A stretch of DNA of 64,000 bases from Alkaliphilus serpentinus (GCF_009017255.1 NZ_WBZB01000037.1:1-64000), one strand, 5' to 3'. Positions 1-8,661 are shown, counted from the first letter of the stretch. Numbers and translations are program-made. The notes: generated by a model from the sequence alone, not told the origin.

Positions 1-16
1 CATAACCTACTTTACA

Positions 17-1297
17 CTACCTCTTAATCATCCAATAAACTACGATTAAAATAATTGACAAGGCTGCCAACAAAATAATCACTGGTAAGATTGCGAAGGC
101 CTTTATAAAAACCTTTTCCGTTATAACTATGATGCTGTTAACTGAGTTTACAAAGTTGGCCTTTGCTTTACTCCATATTCCTTCATCAACAGGCTGGATT
201 CTAATAGTGGGGTCTTTTATTTCTTGAAGCTCTAAATCTATGGTAGCCATAGAAACCAGCTTGTCATAGTTATCCAAGGTGCCCCTTAAGCTGTTTATTT
301 GATTTCTTACCCTAGATAATTCATTTTCTATACGAAGTAAATCCTCAACCTTATCAGCCTTCCCTAGAATTTCCCTTAGGCGTTCCTCTTGGATTTCTAG
401 GTTTTTAGCTTCATTTTCAATATCTCTATATTGATCGGTGATATTTACAGTGGATATATTATGGTTTAATACCACACCTAAGTCCCTTAGCTTCTGAAAT
501 ACCTCCATAAAATCATCTCCGGGGATTCTTATCGATAAGTTGGCAACCCTTATAGAGTTCTCTGGATGATCTCTAACAATTTGTCGGTAATAAATTTCAG
601 AATGCTGGAAATAGCCCCGATACTCATCAACAAGGTTTATAATATTATCATAGACACCGTCAAAATTGCTGCTTTCAATTCTAAGCCTACCCTGATGAAT
701 AAGCTTCATAGGGGATTGGGCTTCTTGAGGCTCTTGGGCTTCCATTGCTTCACTGAACTGCAGGGATACCTCCCGTCGCCCTCTTACACCAGTAACAACC
801 ACATCATTTGATGAATCTTCCATATTTCCATACTCTTCTGCCTCTGCTGTTTTTTGATCCATAGAAGTGGTAAACAGATTCATTCCGCCCTCCTCGGGAG
901 CCTCGGCAGGGGCCGAATCGTAGGCAAGCTCCTCTGAAGCTTTGTATTGTAGAGGCCCATTTATAGCATTAAAGGCGGCTGCAGAAAAAACAACGATCAT
1001 CAAGCTGGCGGCCAATCCCTTCCAATGCTTAGAAGCCCATTGTAAGGTTTTCTTAGTTTTCGTTATTTGAGGCTGTTCAATAGAGGTTAGCCTTTGACGA
1101 AGGGTAGTATTAAAATCCGGTGGTAATTCAATATCCTCAATATCCTTTAAGCATTCAACCACCGTTTGAAGATTCTTAAGCGCCATTTTACAAATACTAC
1201 ATTCTTCAATATGCTGTAAAAAATCTTCCCTTTCATTTTCAGAAAGCATATCATCAATATATAATGAGCTGTAATAATCAAAATTTTTGCAATCCAT
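17..1297 (-). CDS. Zinc-finger anti-sigma factor fused to a DUF4349 domain
   Basis: This is a probable membrane anti-sigma factor controlling the ECF sigma factor encoded just upstream. Residues 1-60 form a zf-HC2 zinc finger with the HxxxCxxC motif (HIEECSIC). A membrane segment follows near residues 95-115. A long extracytoplasmic part carries a DUF4349 domain with a coiled-coil stretch rich in E, L and R. A second hydrophobic helix ends the protein in a short basic tail. An in-frame start 18 bases upstream overlaps the sigma stop codon, but a GGGAGGGG ribosome binding site lies a few bases before the ATG at 1297, so I chose that start. The family assignment is firm. The sensing role of the DUF4349 part is inferred. 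Confidence 0.85.
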   Translation of the reverse strand: MDCKNFDYYSSLYIDDMLSENEREDFLQHIEECSICKMALKNLQTVVECLKDIEDIELPPDFNTTLRQRLTSIEQPQITKTKKTLQWASKHWKGLAASLMIVVFSAAAFNAINGPLQYKASEELAYDSAPAEAPEEGGMNLFTTSMDQKTAEAEEYGNMEDSSNDVVVTGVRGRREVSLQFSEAMEAQEPQEAQSPMKLIHQGRLRIESSNFDGVYDNIINLVDEYRGYFQHSEIYYRQIVRDHPENSIRVANLSIRIPGDDFMEVFQKLRDLGVVLNHNISTVNITDQYRDIENEAKNLEIQEERLREILGKADKVEDLLRIENELSRVRNQINSLRGTLDNYDKLVSMATIDLELQEIKDPTIRIQPVDEGIWSKAKANFVNSVNSIIVITEKVFIKAFAILPVIILLAALSIILIVVYWMIKR

Positions 1298-1311
1298 TTC
1301 TACCCCTCCCT

Positions 1312-1887
1312 TCATGCTTTCATTCTTTCGCCCAGCAGCTGTCTTAAATTGCCCCTTGCTCGGCTTATTCTTGATTTAACAGTTCCCTCAGAGCATTTAA
1401 GAATATCAGCAATTTCCTGATAGGTGAAGCCTTGAATATCTCTAAGTACAATTATTTCACGGTGTTCATGATTTAACTGATTAATAGCGTCATGGATCAT
1501 AAATCGGGTTTCCTTCTTTTCTAAGATTTCTTCAGGAGTGTTAATATCGTCAGCAATCTCCATTTGATATGTTCCTTCCTCATTTTCCTTTTCTCGATCA
1601 AGATAGATAATTTTTGCCCTTCTATTCTTTCTTATAAAATCAATACAAGTATTGGTAACAATTGCGTATAACCATGTTGAAAATTTACTATTACCTTGAA
1701 AGTTTCCAATAGATTTATAAATCTTGATAAGAGCCTCTTGTGTAGCATCACTGGCGTCTTCAACATTCCCAAGCATTCTATAGGCAATATTATATGCCTT
1801 CTTCTGATAAGGCTGGATTAGCCTTTCAAAGCTATCCACATCCCCCTGCTTAGTTCTTTCAACTAAGGAGATTTCTTCTGGACTCAA
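1312..1887 (-). CDS. ECF-type RNA polymerase sigma factor (SigW-like)
   Basis: This is a 191-residue sigma-70 family factor of the extracytoplasmic-function type. It has region 2 (the YRMLGN...DATQEAL stretch and the STWLYAI box) and region 4 (a helix-turn-helix near QEIADILKCSEGTVKS), with no region 3. It directs polymerase to stress promoters and is presumably held by the anti-sigma factor encoded downstream in the same operon. I chose the TTG start at 1887 because AAAGGAG lies 8 bases upstream. The longer frame reaching 1950 would place the start inside a candidate ECF promoter at 1924-1948. The family is certain, and the start is likely. Confidence 0.9.
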   Translation of the reverse strand: MSPEEISLVERTKQGDVDSFERLIQPYQKKAYNIAYRMLGNVEDASDATQEALIKIYKSIGNFQGNSKFSTWLYAIVTNTCIDFIRKNRRAKIIYLDREKENEEGTYQMEIADDINTPEEILEKKETRFMIHDAINQLNHEHREIIVLRDIQGFTYQEIADILKCSEGTVKSRISRARGNLRQLLGERMKA

Positions 1888-1923
1888 TTGCTTCACTCCT
1901 TTCCCTGCCCTCCTATTATCTTT

Positions 1924-1948
1924 GACGACGAAAAATAAAATTTGTTCC
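1924..1948 (-). promoter_or_regulatory. Candidate autoregulatory ECF promoter
   Basis: On the minus strand GGAAC (1948-1944) is followed after 16 bases by CGTC (1927-1924). This resembles the -35 (GAAC) and -10 (CGTC/CGTA) boxes recognised by SigW-type ECF factors. It lies about 37 bases upstream of the preferred TTG start of the sigma gene. Autoregulation is usual in this family. A second CGTC three bases closer makes the spacing ambiguous. Confidence 0.45.
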
Positions 1949-2001
1949 ATATATAATAAACTCTATTTAATTATATACCATTTTATAGAGGATTTAATAA
2001 A

Positions 2002-2034
2002 ACAAAAAACAATCGGTAAACTACCGCCGATTGT
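2002..2034 (-). terminator. Intrinsic terminator of the ydjM-like gene
   Basis: On the minus strand the arms ACAATCGG and CCGATTGT (2009-2016 and 2027-2034) form a stem followed by TTTTTTG, directly after the stop codon at 2037. Confidence 0.85.
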
Positions 2035-2036
2035 TC

Positions 2037-2981
2037 TTATTTTTTTATTTTGATCTGATTGTCTAGTTTAAAGGGATGAAAGAAACTCTTTATTAGCTGA
2101 GCTTCTCTGTTATAATGAATTGTAGCATGATGCTTAAAGCCCTTCTTTATTCGATATCTTATATCGGTAAGCTTAATACAAATATTTTCTTTATCCCTTA
2201 ATACTGAAGCATGGAAATAAGGTGTGAAATCTTTAAAGTATACCCCCAGCTCCTCCTCTAAGGATTTCTCAATCATGGGATCAAACTCCTTTTCAAGGAT
2301 TTGAAGGGGATAGGGTCTTCTTTTAATGCTGCTAATATCGCCTATGATCCAAACATTCTTTGTTGATAGTAAATAGTTCCAGCTAATAGGATTATATTCA
2401 GAAGGCATTAAGGTTACTTCCTTTACACCCTCCATACCCGAATGATAATTTTTAACAACCTTAGATAGTCTTTTACGATCTATATACTTGAGTAGCAGAT
2501 AGATTGTAATTATTACCACAATAGCTAATAATTCACTAACACGCCTTTTATATAGTAGTAAAATATAACCACACACTAGCGTAATAACTGGGTCGTATAT
2601 TGTAATTAGATTAACTGAGTATTTTTTTCTCACCATCGGATACAATAATGCCACACCGTAGGAGTTCATATAATCCAACAGAATATGGGATAGAACCCCG
2701 ATCATTGTCCATAAAAAAACCTCTTTAAATATAAAAGCCGAGAACAAAACCGATAAGACAAGGGTTATTGCCATTGCAGTTGGAATGATTCCAGCTATGC
2801 TATGACTTTCGACTCTGTGGTGTTTTAAATAAACGTAATCTCCCTTTAGTTTTGTGATAATATCTAAATCTGGAACAATGGAGCCAATAATTATTCCGAT
2901 AAAGGCTGGATTATCTAGGGATGTATTATTTAATAGGGCATAGACAGCTCCGCCTATTATCCCATGAGATATTGGATCCAT
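2037..2981 (-). CDS. YdjM-like membrane-bound metal-dependent hydrolase (DUF457)
   Basis: This 314-residue integral membrane protein belongs to the YdjM/DUF457 family, often annotated as inner-membrane metal-dependent hydrolase. The N-terminus has the family hallmarks: MDPISHGIIGG with an early His, then PDLD, a KHHRVESHS segment, and a later HILLDYMNSYG box with His and Asp residues that may bind metal. About five hydrophobic helices cover residues 1-165. The C-terminal 150 residues are soluble and not recognised. AGGGGG precedes the ATG. It stands alone, with its own terminator. The substrate is unknown. Confidence 0.8.
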   Translation of the reverse strand: MDPISHGIIGGAVYALLNNTSLDNPAFIGIIIGSIVPDLDIITKLKGDYVYLKHHRVESHSIAGIIPTAMAITLVLSVLFSAFIFKEVFLWTMIGVLSHILLDYMNSYGVALLYPMVRKKYSVNLITIYDPVITLVCGYILLLYKRRVSELLAIVVIITIYLLLKYIDRKRLSKVVKNYHSGMEGVKEVTLMPSEYNPISWNYLLSTKNVWIIGDISSIKRRPYPLQILEKEFDPMIEKSLEEELGVYFKDFTPYFHASVLRDKENICIKLTDIRYRIKKGFKHHATIHYNREAQLIKSFFHPFKLDNQIKIKK

Positions 2982-3104
2982 TTTCTTTTCCCCCTATATT
3001 GGTTTACATAAAATTATATCAAAAAAACCAGGTATAACCTAGTTGAAGATTTTAACTATCTTTGAGGGATGATTAATCAAAGGATTTAACCCCACAGCTT
3101 TTTC

Positions 3105-3134
3105 TTGACAAACCAACCTACAGTATGCTAATAT
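3105..3134 (+). promoter_or_regulatory. Promoter of the tRNA-Leu gene
   Basis: A consensus TTGACA at 3105-3110 and TAATAT at 3129-3134 are separated by 18 bases, about 20 bases upstream of the tRNA. Confidence 0.7.
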
Positions 3135-3152
3135 ATGTTTTGTAGTTCTCAT

Positions 3153-3239
3153 GCCGCGGTGGCGGAACTGGCAGACGCAGCAGACTCAAAATCTGCCGAT
3201 GGCAACATCGTGGGGGTTCGATTCCCTTCCGCGGCACCA
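3153..3239 (+). tRNA. tRNA-Leu (anticodon CAA)
   Basis: This is an 87-base class II tRNA with a long variable arm. The acceptor arms GCCGCGG and CCGCGGC pair, and the CCA end is encoded. The anticodon stem GCAGA/TCTGC holds the loop CTCAAAA, giving anticodon CAA, which reads UUG. The T-arm GGGGGTTCGATTCCC is intact. Confidence 0.96.
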
Positions 3240-3245
3240 AACATA

Positions 3246-3279
3246 TAAAAAATAGACCTAGAATTAGGTCTATTTTTTA
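3246..3279 (+). terminator. Intrinsic terminator after tRNA-Leu
   Basis: The arms AATAGACCTA and TTAGGTCTAT form a hairpin followed by a run of six T, just downstream of the tRNA. There is an A-run on the other side. Confidence 0.85.
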
Positions 3280-3497
3280 TATTATTATGCTGTTGAAAAA
3301 TTACATTAAACTATAAAGTTTTCTAAGGCAGTGAATATCAAAACTGATACAAGTCCTAGTATTCATAACCACTCCAGATAAAGAGACCCTCCTTCTAGGT
3401 ATTTTACATAATAGAAGAATCCTTCCTTTCTATCCATGTGATGTTTTGTTTTCTATGGGTATATCTGCTAATATATAAAGGTAGTGATGATTGAATA

Positions 3498-3950
3498 CTA
3501 AACTAGTAGAATTTTTTTAGGGATACATTTCAAGATGTCGTTATAAATAACATCAATGGTTTCATCGATTTCCTTTAAGGATTCTGTTTGAGATGTATTA
3601 TCTAAGGGATATTCTATGGATATTGTTTTCATTAATTTTATCATATTATCTCTGAAAAGCCTTTTATTTGTGTCATTATCTAATTCTTTAATTTCAGGGA
3701 AATAACCTGCTAGATCACTATTTCTTATGAAAACAGTAACCATAAAGGTGACGATGGGAATTTGAAAGTAGCTAATATGCATAGGGTCGTAATCGTTTTT
3801 TACCAAGAGATTGATAATCTCGTGATTGCATTTTTGCAGAAGATTTTCAAACCTTCCCTTTAGATTACGATTTAGGAAATGATAAAAATTTATAAAAAAC
3901 TCTCTTTGTTTAGTAGTTTTATAATCCCTTAAATCTATCACCTTTGACAT
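3498..3950 (-). CDS. Hypothetical protein, 150 residues
   Basis: I do not recognise this protein. The start (AAGGAGG upstream of ATG) is well supported and the composition is normal for a real gene. It is soluble and probably all-helical, with a basic N-terminus (IDLRDYKTTKQREFF), a mildly hydrophobic central helix (QIPIVTFMVTVFIR) and a short hydrophobic C-terminal tail (PKKILLV). No Cys/His metal motif and no nucleotide-binding motif is visible. It is convergent with nothing and divergent from the CDF transporter at 4052. About 250 bases between it and the tRNA-Leu terminator hold nothing I can identify. Confidence 0.7.
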   Translation of the reverse strand: MSKVIDLRDYKTTKQREFFINFYHFLNRNLKGRFENLLQKCNHEIINLLVKNDYDPMHISYFQIPIVTFMVTVFIRNSDLAGYFPEIKELDNDTNKRLFRDNMIKLMKTISIEYPLDNTSQTESLKEIDETIDVIYNDILKCIPKKILLV

Positions 3951-4051
3951 GCCTTTTTCCTCCTTAATCTTCTGATTATAAGTATTTGCATATGATTGCT
4001 ATTGTATTCAGATAATAAACACATTCAATAGTTTTGGGAAGGAAGGTTATT

Positions 4052-4951
4052 ATGCAAGATCAACAACGATATCAAGAAGTAAAGCGGGTTTCAATCGTAA
4101 GCATTATCGGTAATGTAGTGCTTACCATCATAAAAGCCGTAATTGGTATTATTTCTGGGTCCACGGCCCTCTTTGCCGATTCCATACATTCTGCTTCAGA
4201 CGTATTTGGTACAATTGTTCTTTTACAGGGTTTAAGAATAGCTCATATGCCTCCTGATGAATCCCATCCCTATGGTCATCATAAGGCAGAGTCCATTACA
4301 TCAAAACTTTTGGCAATTATTTTGGTAGTAACTGCTTTGGGTATCGGTAACGAAGCAATAAAAGTATTACGATCACAGGATATATCTCCCCCAGGGATCA
4401 TTGCAGTATACACTGCCATAGTCTCGATAGTGATAAAGGAAGGCATGTATAGGTATGTTATGGGGGTTGGAAAGCGGATAAAGAGTCAAGCGGTTATTGC
4501 TGATGCTTGGCAAAATAGATCCGATGCCTTTTCATCGGTGGCAACCCTTATCGGTGTTGGTGGATCCATAGCTGGGTACCCTTTTATGGATCCCTTGGCA
4601 GGAATTTTCGTTTCATTAATGATTTTGAAAACCGGTGTCTCAATTTATATTGATGCAATAAAGGGCCTGATGGATACTGCTCCCGAGGGTTCTGTTATAG
4701 AGGATATTGCAAAATTAGCCAATGAAGCTGAAGGTGTAATATCTGTACAGGATGTGAAGGTAAGACAATATGGAGCTAAGTATCATGTGGATATGAAGAT
4801 TTGTGTTGATCCAAAAATTACTGTAGAAGAGGGTCATGGTGCCGCTGCTAGGGCAAAGGAAAATATTATGAAGAATCGTGAGGATATTTTAGATGTATTA
4901 ATACATGTGAATCCTTGTCCTAATCTTATGAAAAAATATAGGGATGAATAA
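4052..4951 (+). CDS. Cation diffusion facilitator (CDF) family metal exporter
   Basis: This 299-residue membrane transporter exports divalent metal against a proton or cation gradient. About six helices occupy residues 15-205, followed by a cytoplasmic ferredoxin-like dimerisation domain. The TM2 site reads ADSIHSASD (HxxxD). The TM5 site reads AWQNRSDAFSS, where the usual first His of HxxxD is Gln, so the metal preference may differ from Zn-type relatives. The HPYGHHKAE loop between TM3 and TM4 is typical of the family. The ATG at 4052 follows GGAAGGAAGG; an upstream in-frame TTG lacks a site. A LysR gene follows 23 bases downstream and may be co-transcribed. Confidence 0.88.
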   Translation: MQDQQRYQEVKRVSIVSIIGNVVLTIIKAVIGIISGSTALFADSIHSASDVFGTIVLLQGLRIAHMPPDESHPYGHHKAESITSKLLAIILVVTALGIGNEAIKVLRSQDISPPGIIAVYTAIVSIVIKEGMYRYVMGVGKRIKSQAVIADAWQNRSDAFSSVATLIGVGGSIAGYPFMDPLAGIFVSLMILKTGVSIYIDAIKGLMDTAPEGSVIEDIAKLANEAEGVISVQDVKVRQYGAKYHVDMKICVDPKITVEEGHGAAARAKENIMKNREDILDVLIHVNPCPNLMKKYRDE

Positions 4952-4974
4952 ATGTTCTTTAGGGGGAATAATGA

Positions 4975-5874
4975 ATGGATTTTAGACAATTAGAAAGCTT
5001 TGTGATGGTGGCCAAACATAAAAGTTTTTCAAAGGCAGCGGATTATTTATACTTAACTCAGCCCACCATTAGTAGTCACATATTAAATTTGGAGAAGGAC
5101 ATGAACACCATTTTGATTAATCGATCTAATAGGAAAATCTCCCTAACAAAGGCTGGTGAGATTCTTTATGAGTATGCTGTTAATCTTTTAAATTTAAAGG
5201 AAGATGCAGTTTATAAGCTTAATCAATACAAAGGAAAGATTGTTGGTAGTATAGAAATTGCCGCCAGCACCATTCCAGAACAATATATATTACCACAGCT
5301 TATGTCTGAATTTAATAAGGAATATCCAGATGTTACCTTTAGGATGCTTCATTATGATTCTCAACAGGTGGTGGAGGGAATTCTTCAAAATCAAATAGAT
5401 TTTGGTATAGTTGGGGCAAAAGTTCCCAACAACCAGTTAAACTATGTAGAACTTATTCATGATGAGGTATTTTTAATTACACCAGCCACCGGTAGCTATG
5501 CTAATCTAAAGGAGCCAGTATCTCTGCAGGATATCCTTGATGAACGGTTTATATTTAGAGAGATGGGGTCAGGCACAAGAAAATTAGTAGATTCAGCCCT
5601 CCGGGAGTTAAAGCTAGATACTGCCACCCTTAATGTTATAGCCTATATTGAAAATACCGAGGCCATTAAAGAATGTATTAGGCACGGTTTAGGATTATCC
5701 TTTTTATCTAAAAGAGCTGTTGTTGATGAAATACAACTAAATGTCCTCAGAGCACTAAAGGTGAAGGAGCTTAACCTAGCTCGGAAGTTCTATTTCGTTT
5801 ATCATAAGTATCGAAACCCTTCCCCTTTAGAAGCCACCTTCCAGACCTTTGTTTCCACTTATTTTAATAAATAA
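4975..5874 (+). CDS. LysR-family transcriptional regulator
   Basis: This 299-residue regulator has an N-terminal winged helix-turn-helix (residues 1-60, MDFRQLESFVMVAKHKSF, then a recognition helix around LTQPTISSHI). It also has a periplasmic-binding-protein-like effector domain (residues 90-295) with the usual DFGIVG and GSGTRKLVD segments. It resembles the CysL/CysB branch, but the effector cannot be read from the sequence. The short gap after the CDF gene suggests co-transcription, so a link to metal homeostasis is possible but unproven. A strong terminator follows immediately. Confidence 0.88.
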   Translation: MDFRQLESFVMVAKHKSFSKAADYLYLTQPTISSHILNLEKDMNTILINRSNRKISLTKAGEILYEYAVNLLNLKEDAVYKLNQYKGKIVGSIEIAASTIPEQYILPQLMSEFNKEYPDVTFRMLHYDSQQVVEGILQNQIDFGIVGAKVPNNQLNYVELIHDEVFLITPATGSYANLKEPVSLQDILDERFIFREMGSGTRKLVDSALRELKLDTATLNVIAYIENTEAIKECIRHGLGLSFLSKRAVVDEIQLNVLRALKVKELNLARKFYFVYHKYRNPSPLEATFQTFVSTYFNK

Positions 5875-5875
5875 C

Positions 5876-5904
5876 AAAACTGACCTTTTGGGGTCAGTTT
5901 TATT
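5876..5904 (+). terminator. Intrinsic terminator after the LysR gene
   Basis: AAAACTGACC and GGTCAGTTTT form a hairpin with a T-rich tail right after the stop codon. Confidence 0.88.
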
Positions 5905-5942
5905 TATTGAAAAGTGATTAGCTTAGCAGTGAAAACATACCA

Positions 5943-6064
5943 AGGCTGATCAAAATTATTCAGGTTCAAGACGCAAGAAAAAACAGCACCGGAGCTTATA
6001 CAAGCATAAGTGAGGATGCTGTTTTTTTGCAGTAACGAAGAAGATGGATGATTTTCATCAGCCT
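5943..6064. repeat. Palindromic dispersed repeat, copy A
   Basis: This 122 bp imperfect palindrome is related to the copy at 44922-45046. Outer arms AGGCTGAT/ATCAGCCT (5943-5950, 6057-6064) and AAAAT/ATTTT continue into a middle stem (ACAGC at 5983-5987, GCTGT at 6018-6022) and an apical stem CTTAT/ATAAG (5995-5999, 6006-6010). It ends 12 bases from the degV stop codon. Confidence 0.8.
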
Positions 6065-6075
6065 ACTCTAAAGGT

Positions 6076-6900
6076 CTAATAGCAGACTAGAAGACCACCA
6101 ATCCCCGCATGAGTACCAATAACTGGACCCATGGTTGTTACGATAACTTCACTGGGGTTAAATCGCTTTATAATTTCATTCTTTAAGGCTATTGCGTCCT
6201 CTATACAATCACAGTGGGTAATTCCAATGATCCGTTCTTTAAAGTTCACATTCTCCTCTGCAAGCTTATCAATCATAAAGCTAATGGCCTTTTTCTTACC
6301 CCTTAAGGTTTTTAGAAGCTTTACATAGCCTTCTTCTACATGGACAACAAACTTTAAATTCAGCATACTAGCCATCATTTCTTTGGTTTTACTTACTCTA
6401 CCACCCTTAACGGCATTTTCTAAAGTTTCAAGATATACAAATACACGCATTTGCTCTCTATATTCCCTTAACTTTTCGATGATTTTACTTTTATCAAAGC
6501 CTTCCTCCAGCATCTGACACGCCTTAAGGACCTGAAGTCCAAGACCTAAGGACCCATTTAAGGAATCAAATATTTCTACATCCTCTCCAGCCATATCCTT
6601 TGCCATATTTGCACAATCGAAGGTCCCACTAAGCTTAGAAGATAGGTGGATGCTTAGGGTTTCCTTTGCCCTCTTAGCTCCTTCCTTAAATGCCTCTATA
6701 AAGCTATGGGGTGAAGGCTGTGCTGTTTTGGGTAGGTTCTTAGATGCTGCCATTTTATTAAAGAACTCCTGGTGACTTAATTCTATGCCATCTACATAAT
6801 TTTTGTCATCGATTTCAATACTCAATGGCACAACCATAATCTTATACTTATCGATTATGTCCTTAGGCAAATCACAAGAGCTATCAGTGATTATCTGCAT
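6076..6900 (-). CDS. DegV family fatty-acid-binding protein
   Basis: This 274-residue protein has the two-domain DegV fold. The family binds a long-chain fatty acid and, in Firmicutes, acts as FakB, presenting the fatty acid to a FakA kinase. Hallmarks are the N-terminal ITDSSCDLP, the DGxELS box near residue 40, TAQPSPHSF, and a C-terminal GPVIGTHAGIG, which lines the ligand head-group site. Length matches the family (about 280). The gene stands alone, and no fakA is in the window. A palindromic repeat lies just beyond its stop. Confidence 0.9.
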   Translation of the reverse strand: MQIITDSSCDLPKDIIDKYKIMVVPLSIEIDDKNYVDGIELSHQEFFNKMAASKNLPKTAQPSPHSFIEAFKEGAKRAKETLSIHLSSKLSGTFDCANMAKDMAGEDVEIFDSLNGSLGLGLQVLKACQMLEEGFDKSKIIEKLREYREQMRVFVYLETLENAVKGGRVSKTKEMMASMLNLKFVVHVEEGYVKLLKTLRGKKKAISFMIDKLAEENVNFKERIIGITHCDCIEDAIALKNEIIKRFNPSEVIVTTMGPVIGTHAGIGGLLVCY

Positions 6901-7011
6901 ACTATACCTCCTTAATTTCTTTTAGGTTATCTTCTACAAATAACGAATTTTCCCTGCATATTTATATGGTTTTTTTAAATTATTATTACCTAATTATCGC
7001 TTAAGAGGCTA

Positions 7012-7069
7012 TAAACAAAAATTCTTCGCCTCCATAAAATCAATCAATCATTTATAGTAGGCGAAGAAT
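7012..7069 (-). terminator. Terminator with a long loop after the M18 aminopeptidase gene
   Basis: An 11-base perfect stem (ATTCTTCGCCT at 7021-7031 with AGGCGAAGAAT at 7059-7069) encloses a 27-base loop. On the minus strand it is followed by TTTTGTTTAT, 31 bases past the gene end. Confidence 0.75.
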
Positions 7070-7100
7070 TCAAGTGAACTTTTATTCCATTAAAGCTTAA

Positions 7101-8519
7101 CTACGCAATATAGAAGGCTTTATAGGCTTTATAAGTCATATAAAGGTCAACCTTACTCACCAATTCCAGTGGAGCATGCATACTGAGCATTGGAGTTCCG
7201 CAATCGATAACCTCAGCTCCATAATTAGCTAATATATAGGCTATCGTTCCGCCACCTCCTTGGTCTACCTTGCCAAGTTCTCCAACCTGCCATACTACTT
7301 CGTTGTTATTAAATATTCTTCTTATTTCAGCGATGAACTCTGCATTAGCATCATTACAACCACCTTTACCCCTAACGCCTGTATATTTGGTGATGGTTAC
7401 GCCCTTACCAATAAATGACGCATTCCTTTTGTCAAGAACCTCAGGATAGTTGGGATCATATCCAGCTGTAACATCACCTGAAAGAACTTTTGTATTTTTA
7501 AAGGCCCTTCTAATTGCTAGATGGCTGGTATTCCCCTGTAATACCAATAGCTCTGCCACAACATTCTCGAAGAACATCGACTCCATACCTGTATTACCCA
7601 TGCTTCCAACCTCTTCTTTATCCACAAAGAGGCCAACAACAGTTGTTTCAGGGTTTTCAATTTCCAATACTGCTTCTAAGGCTGCATAGGAGCAAACTCT
7701 ATCGTCATGTCCATGGGCAGCTATCATACTTCCATCTAGGCCAACATCTCTAGCCTTACCTGCTGGAACCACTTCAATCTCAGCAACAGTAAAATCCTCT
7801 TCAACAATACCATATTTCTTATTTAGAAGATTTAGAACATTAAGCTTCACCTTATCTTTAGCGTCTTTACTGTTGTAGGGAATATTACCAATCAAGATGT
7901 TCAAACCTTCTCCCGTAATACCTTCCCCCATCTTTTTTGCCATTTGATCTGAAGCTAAATGAGGTAGTAAATCTGAAATATAAAAAACAGGATCTTGATC
8001 CTCTTCTCCTATGGAAATATTAATCTTATTTCCCTTTCTATCAATGATAACACCATGTATAGCCAGAGGTATGGAAACCCACTGGTATTTTTTAATTCCA
8101 CCGTAGTAATGGGTTTTAAGCATTGCCAATCCTTCATCCTCATATAAAGGAAATGCCTTTAAATCCAATCTTGGCGCATCAAGATGGGAACCCACGATCT
8201 TCATACCCTTCTCTATTCCATCTTTACCTACAACAAAAAGGGCTATAGCCTTATCTCTGTTAACTGAATAAATCTTATCTCCAGCTTGAATTGAACCCTT
8301 TTCTATAGCATCCTCTAGGGATATGTAACCCTTTTTCTTAGCTCTATCTAATATTTCAGTAACGCATTCCCTTTCGGTTTTTCCCCTATCTAGAAATCCC
8401 TTATAGGTTTCACCAAAGGCAAAAACTTTTTCCATTTCTCCATCCTTCAATTGCTCCCAAGCACTTTTAAAGCTCTTGGTTAATAACTCCTGTAGCTCTT
8501 TACCATTTCCAGTGGTCAT
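7101..8519 (-). CDS. M18 family aminopeptidase
   Basis: This 472-residue cytosolic dinuclear-zinc aminopeptidase removes N-terminal residues (often Asp/Glu) from peptides. Metal and catalytic residues are visible in order: SHLDAPR (His and catalytic Asp), GHDDR (bridging Asp), DKEEVGSMG (Glu pair), SGDVTAGYDP (Asp) and SMHAPLEL (the last His). Length is typical for bacterial M18 proteins. The start follows GGGAGG. It is monocistronic, with a hairpin terminator. The exact substrate preference cannot be told. Confidence 0.93.
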   Translation of the reverse strand: MTTGNGKELQELLTKSFKSAWEQLKDGEMEKVFAFGETYKGFLDRGKTERECVTEILDRAKKKGYISLEDAIEKGSIQAGDKIYSVNRDKAIALFVVGKDGIEKGMKIVGSHLDAPRLDLKAFPLYEDEGLAMLKTHYYGGIKKYQWVSIPLAIHGVIIDRKGNKINISIGEEDQDPVFYISDLLPHLASDQMAKKMGEGITGEGLNILIGNIPYNSKDAKDKVKLNVLNLLNKKYGIVEEDFTVAEIEVVPAGKARDVGLDGSMIAAHGHDDRVCSYAALEAVLEIENPETTVVGLFVDKEEVGSMGNTGMESMFFENVVAELLVLQGNTSHLAIRRAFKNTKVLSGDVTAGYDPNYPEVLDKRNASFIGKGVTITKYTGVRGKGGCNDANAEFIAEIRRIFNNNEVVWQVGELGKVDQGGGGTIAYILANYGAEVIDCGTPMLSMHAPLELVSKVDLYMTYKAYKAFYIA

Positions 8520-8628
8520 GTCATTAGCCTCCCTGTTATAATATAAAATTTATATGTTAATCTAATTTTATATATGCATTTTTTATTTGTCAATAATTTT
8601 AAACAATTCTAAAAAAATTGTAAATACT

Positions 8629-8661
8629 AAAGGGACGTATTTACTATGAAATCGTCCCTTT
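8629..8661 (-). terminator. Possible terminator of the degS-degU operon
   Basis: A perfect 9-base inverted repeat (AAAGGGACG, CGTCCCTTT) with a 15-base loop lies 230 bases past degU. On the minus strand the T-run follows only after about 11 bases, so this is a moderate call. The rest of the 8520-8893 gap is the heptamer repeat described separately. Confidence 0.45.
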
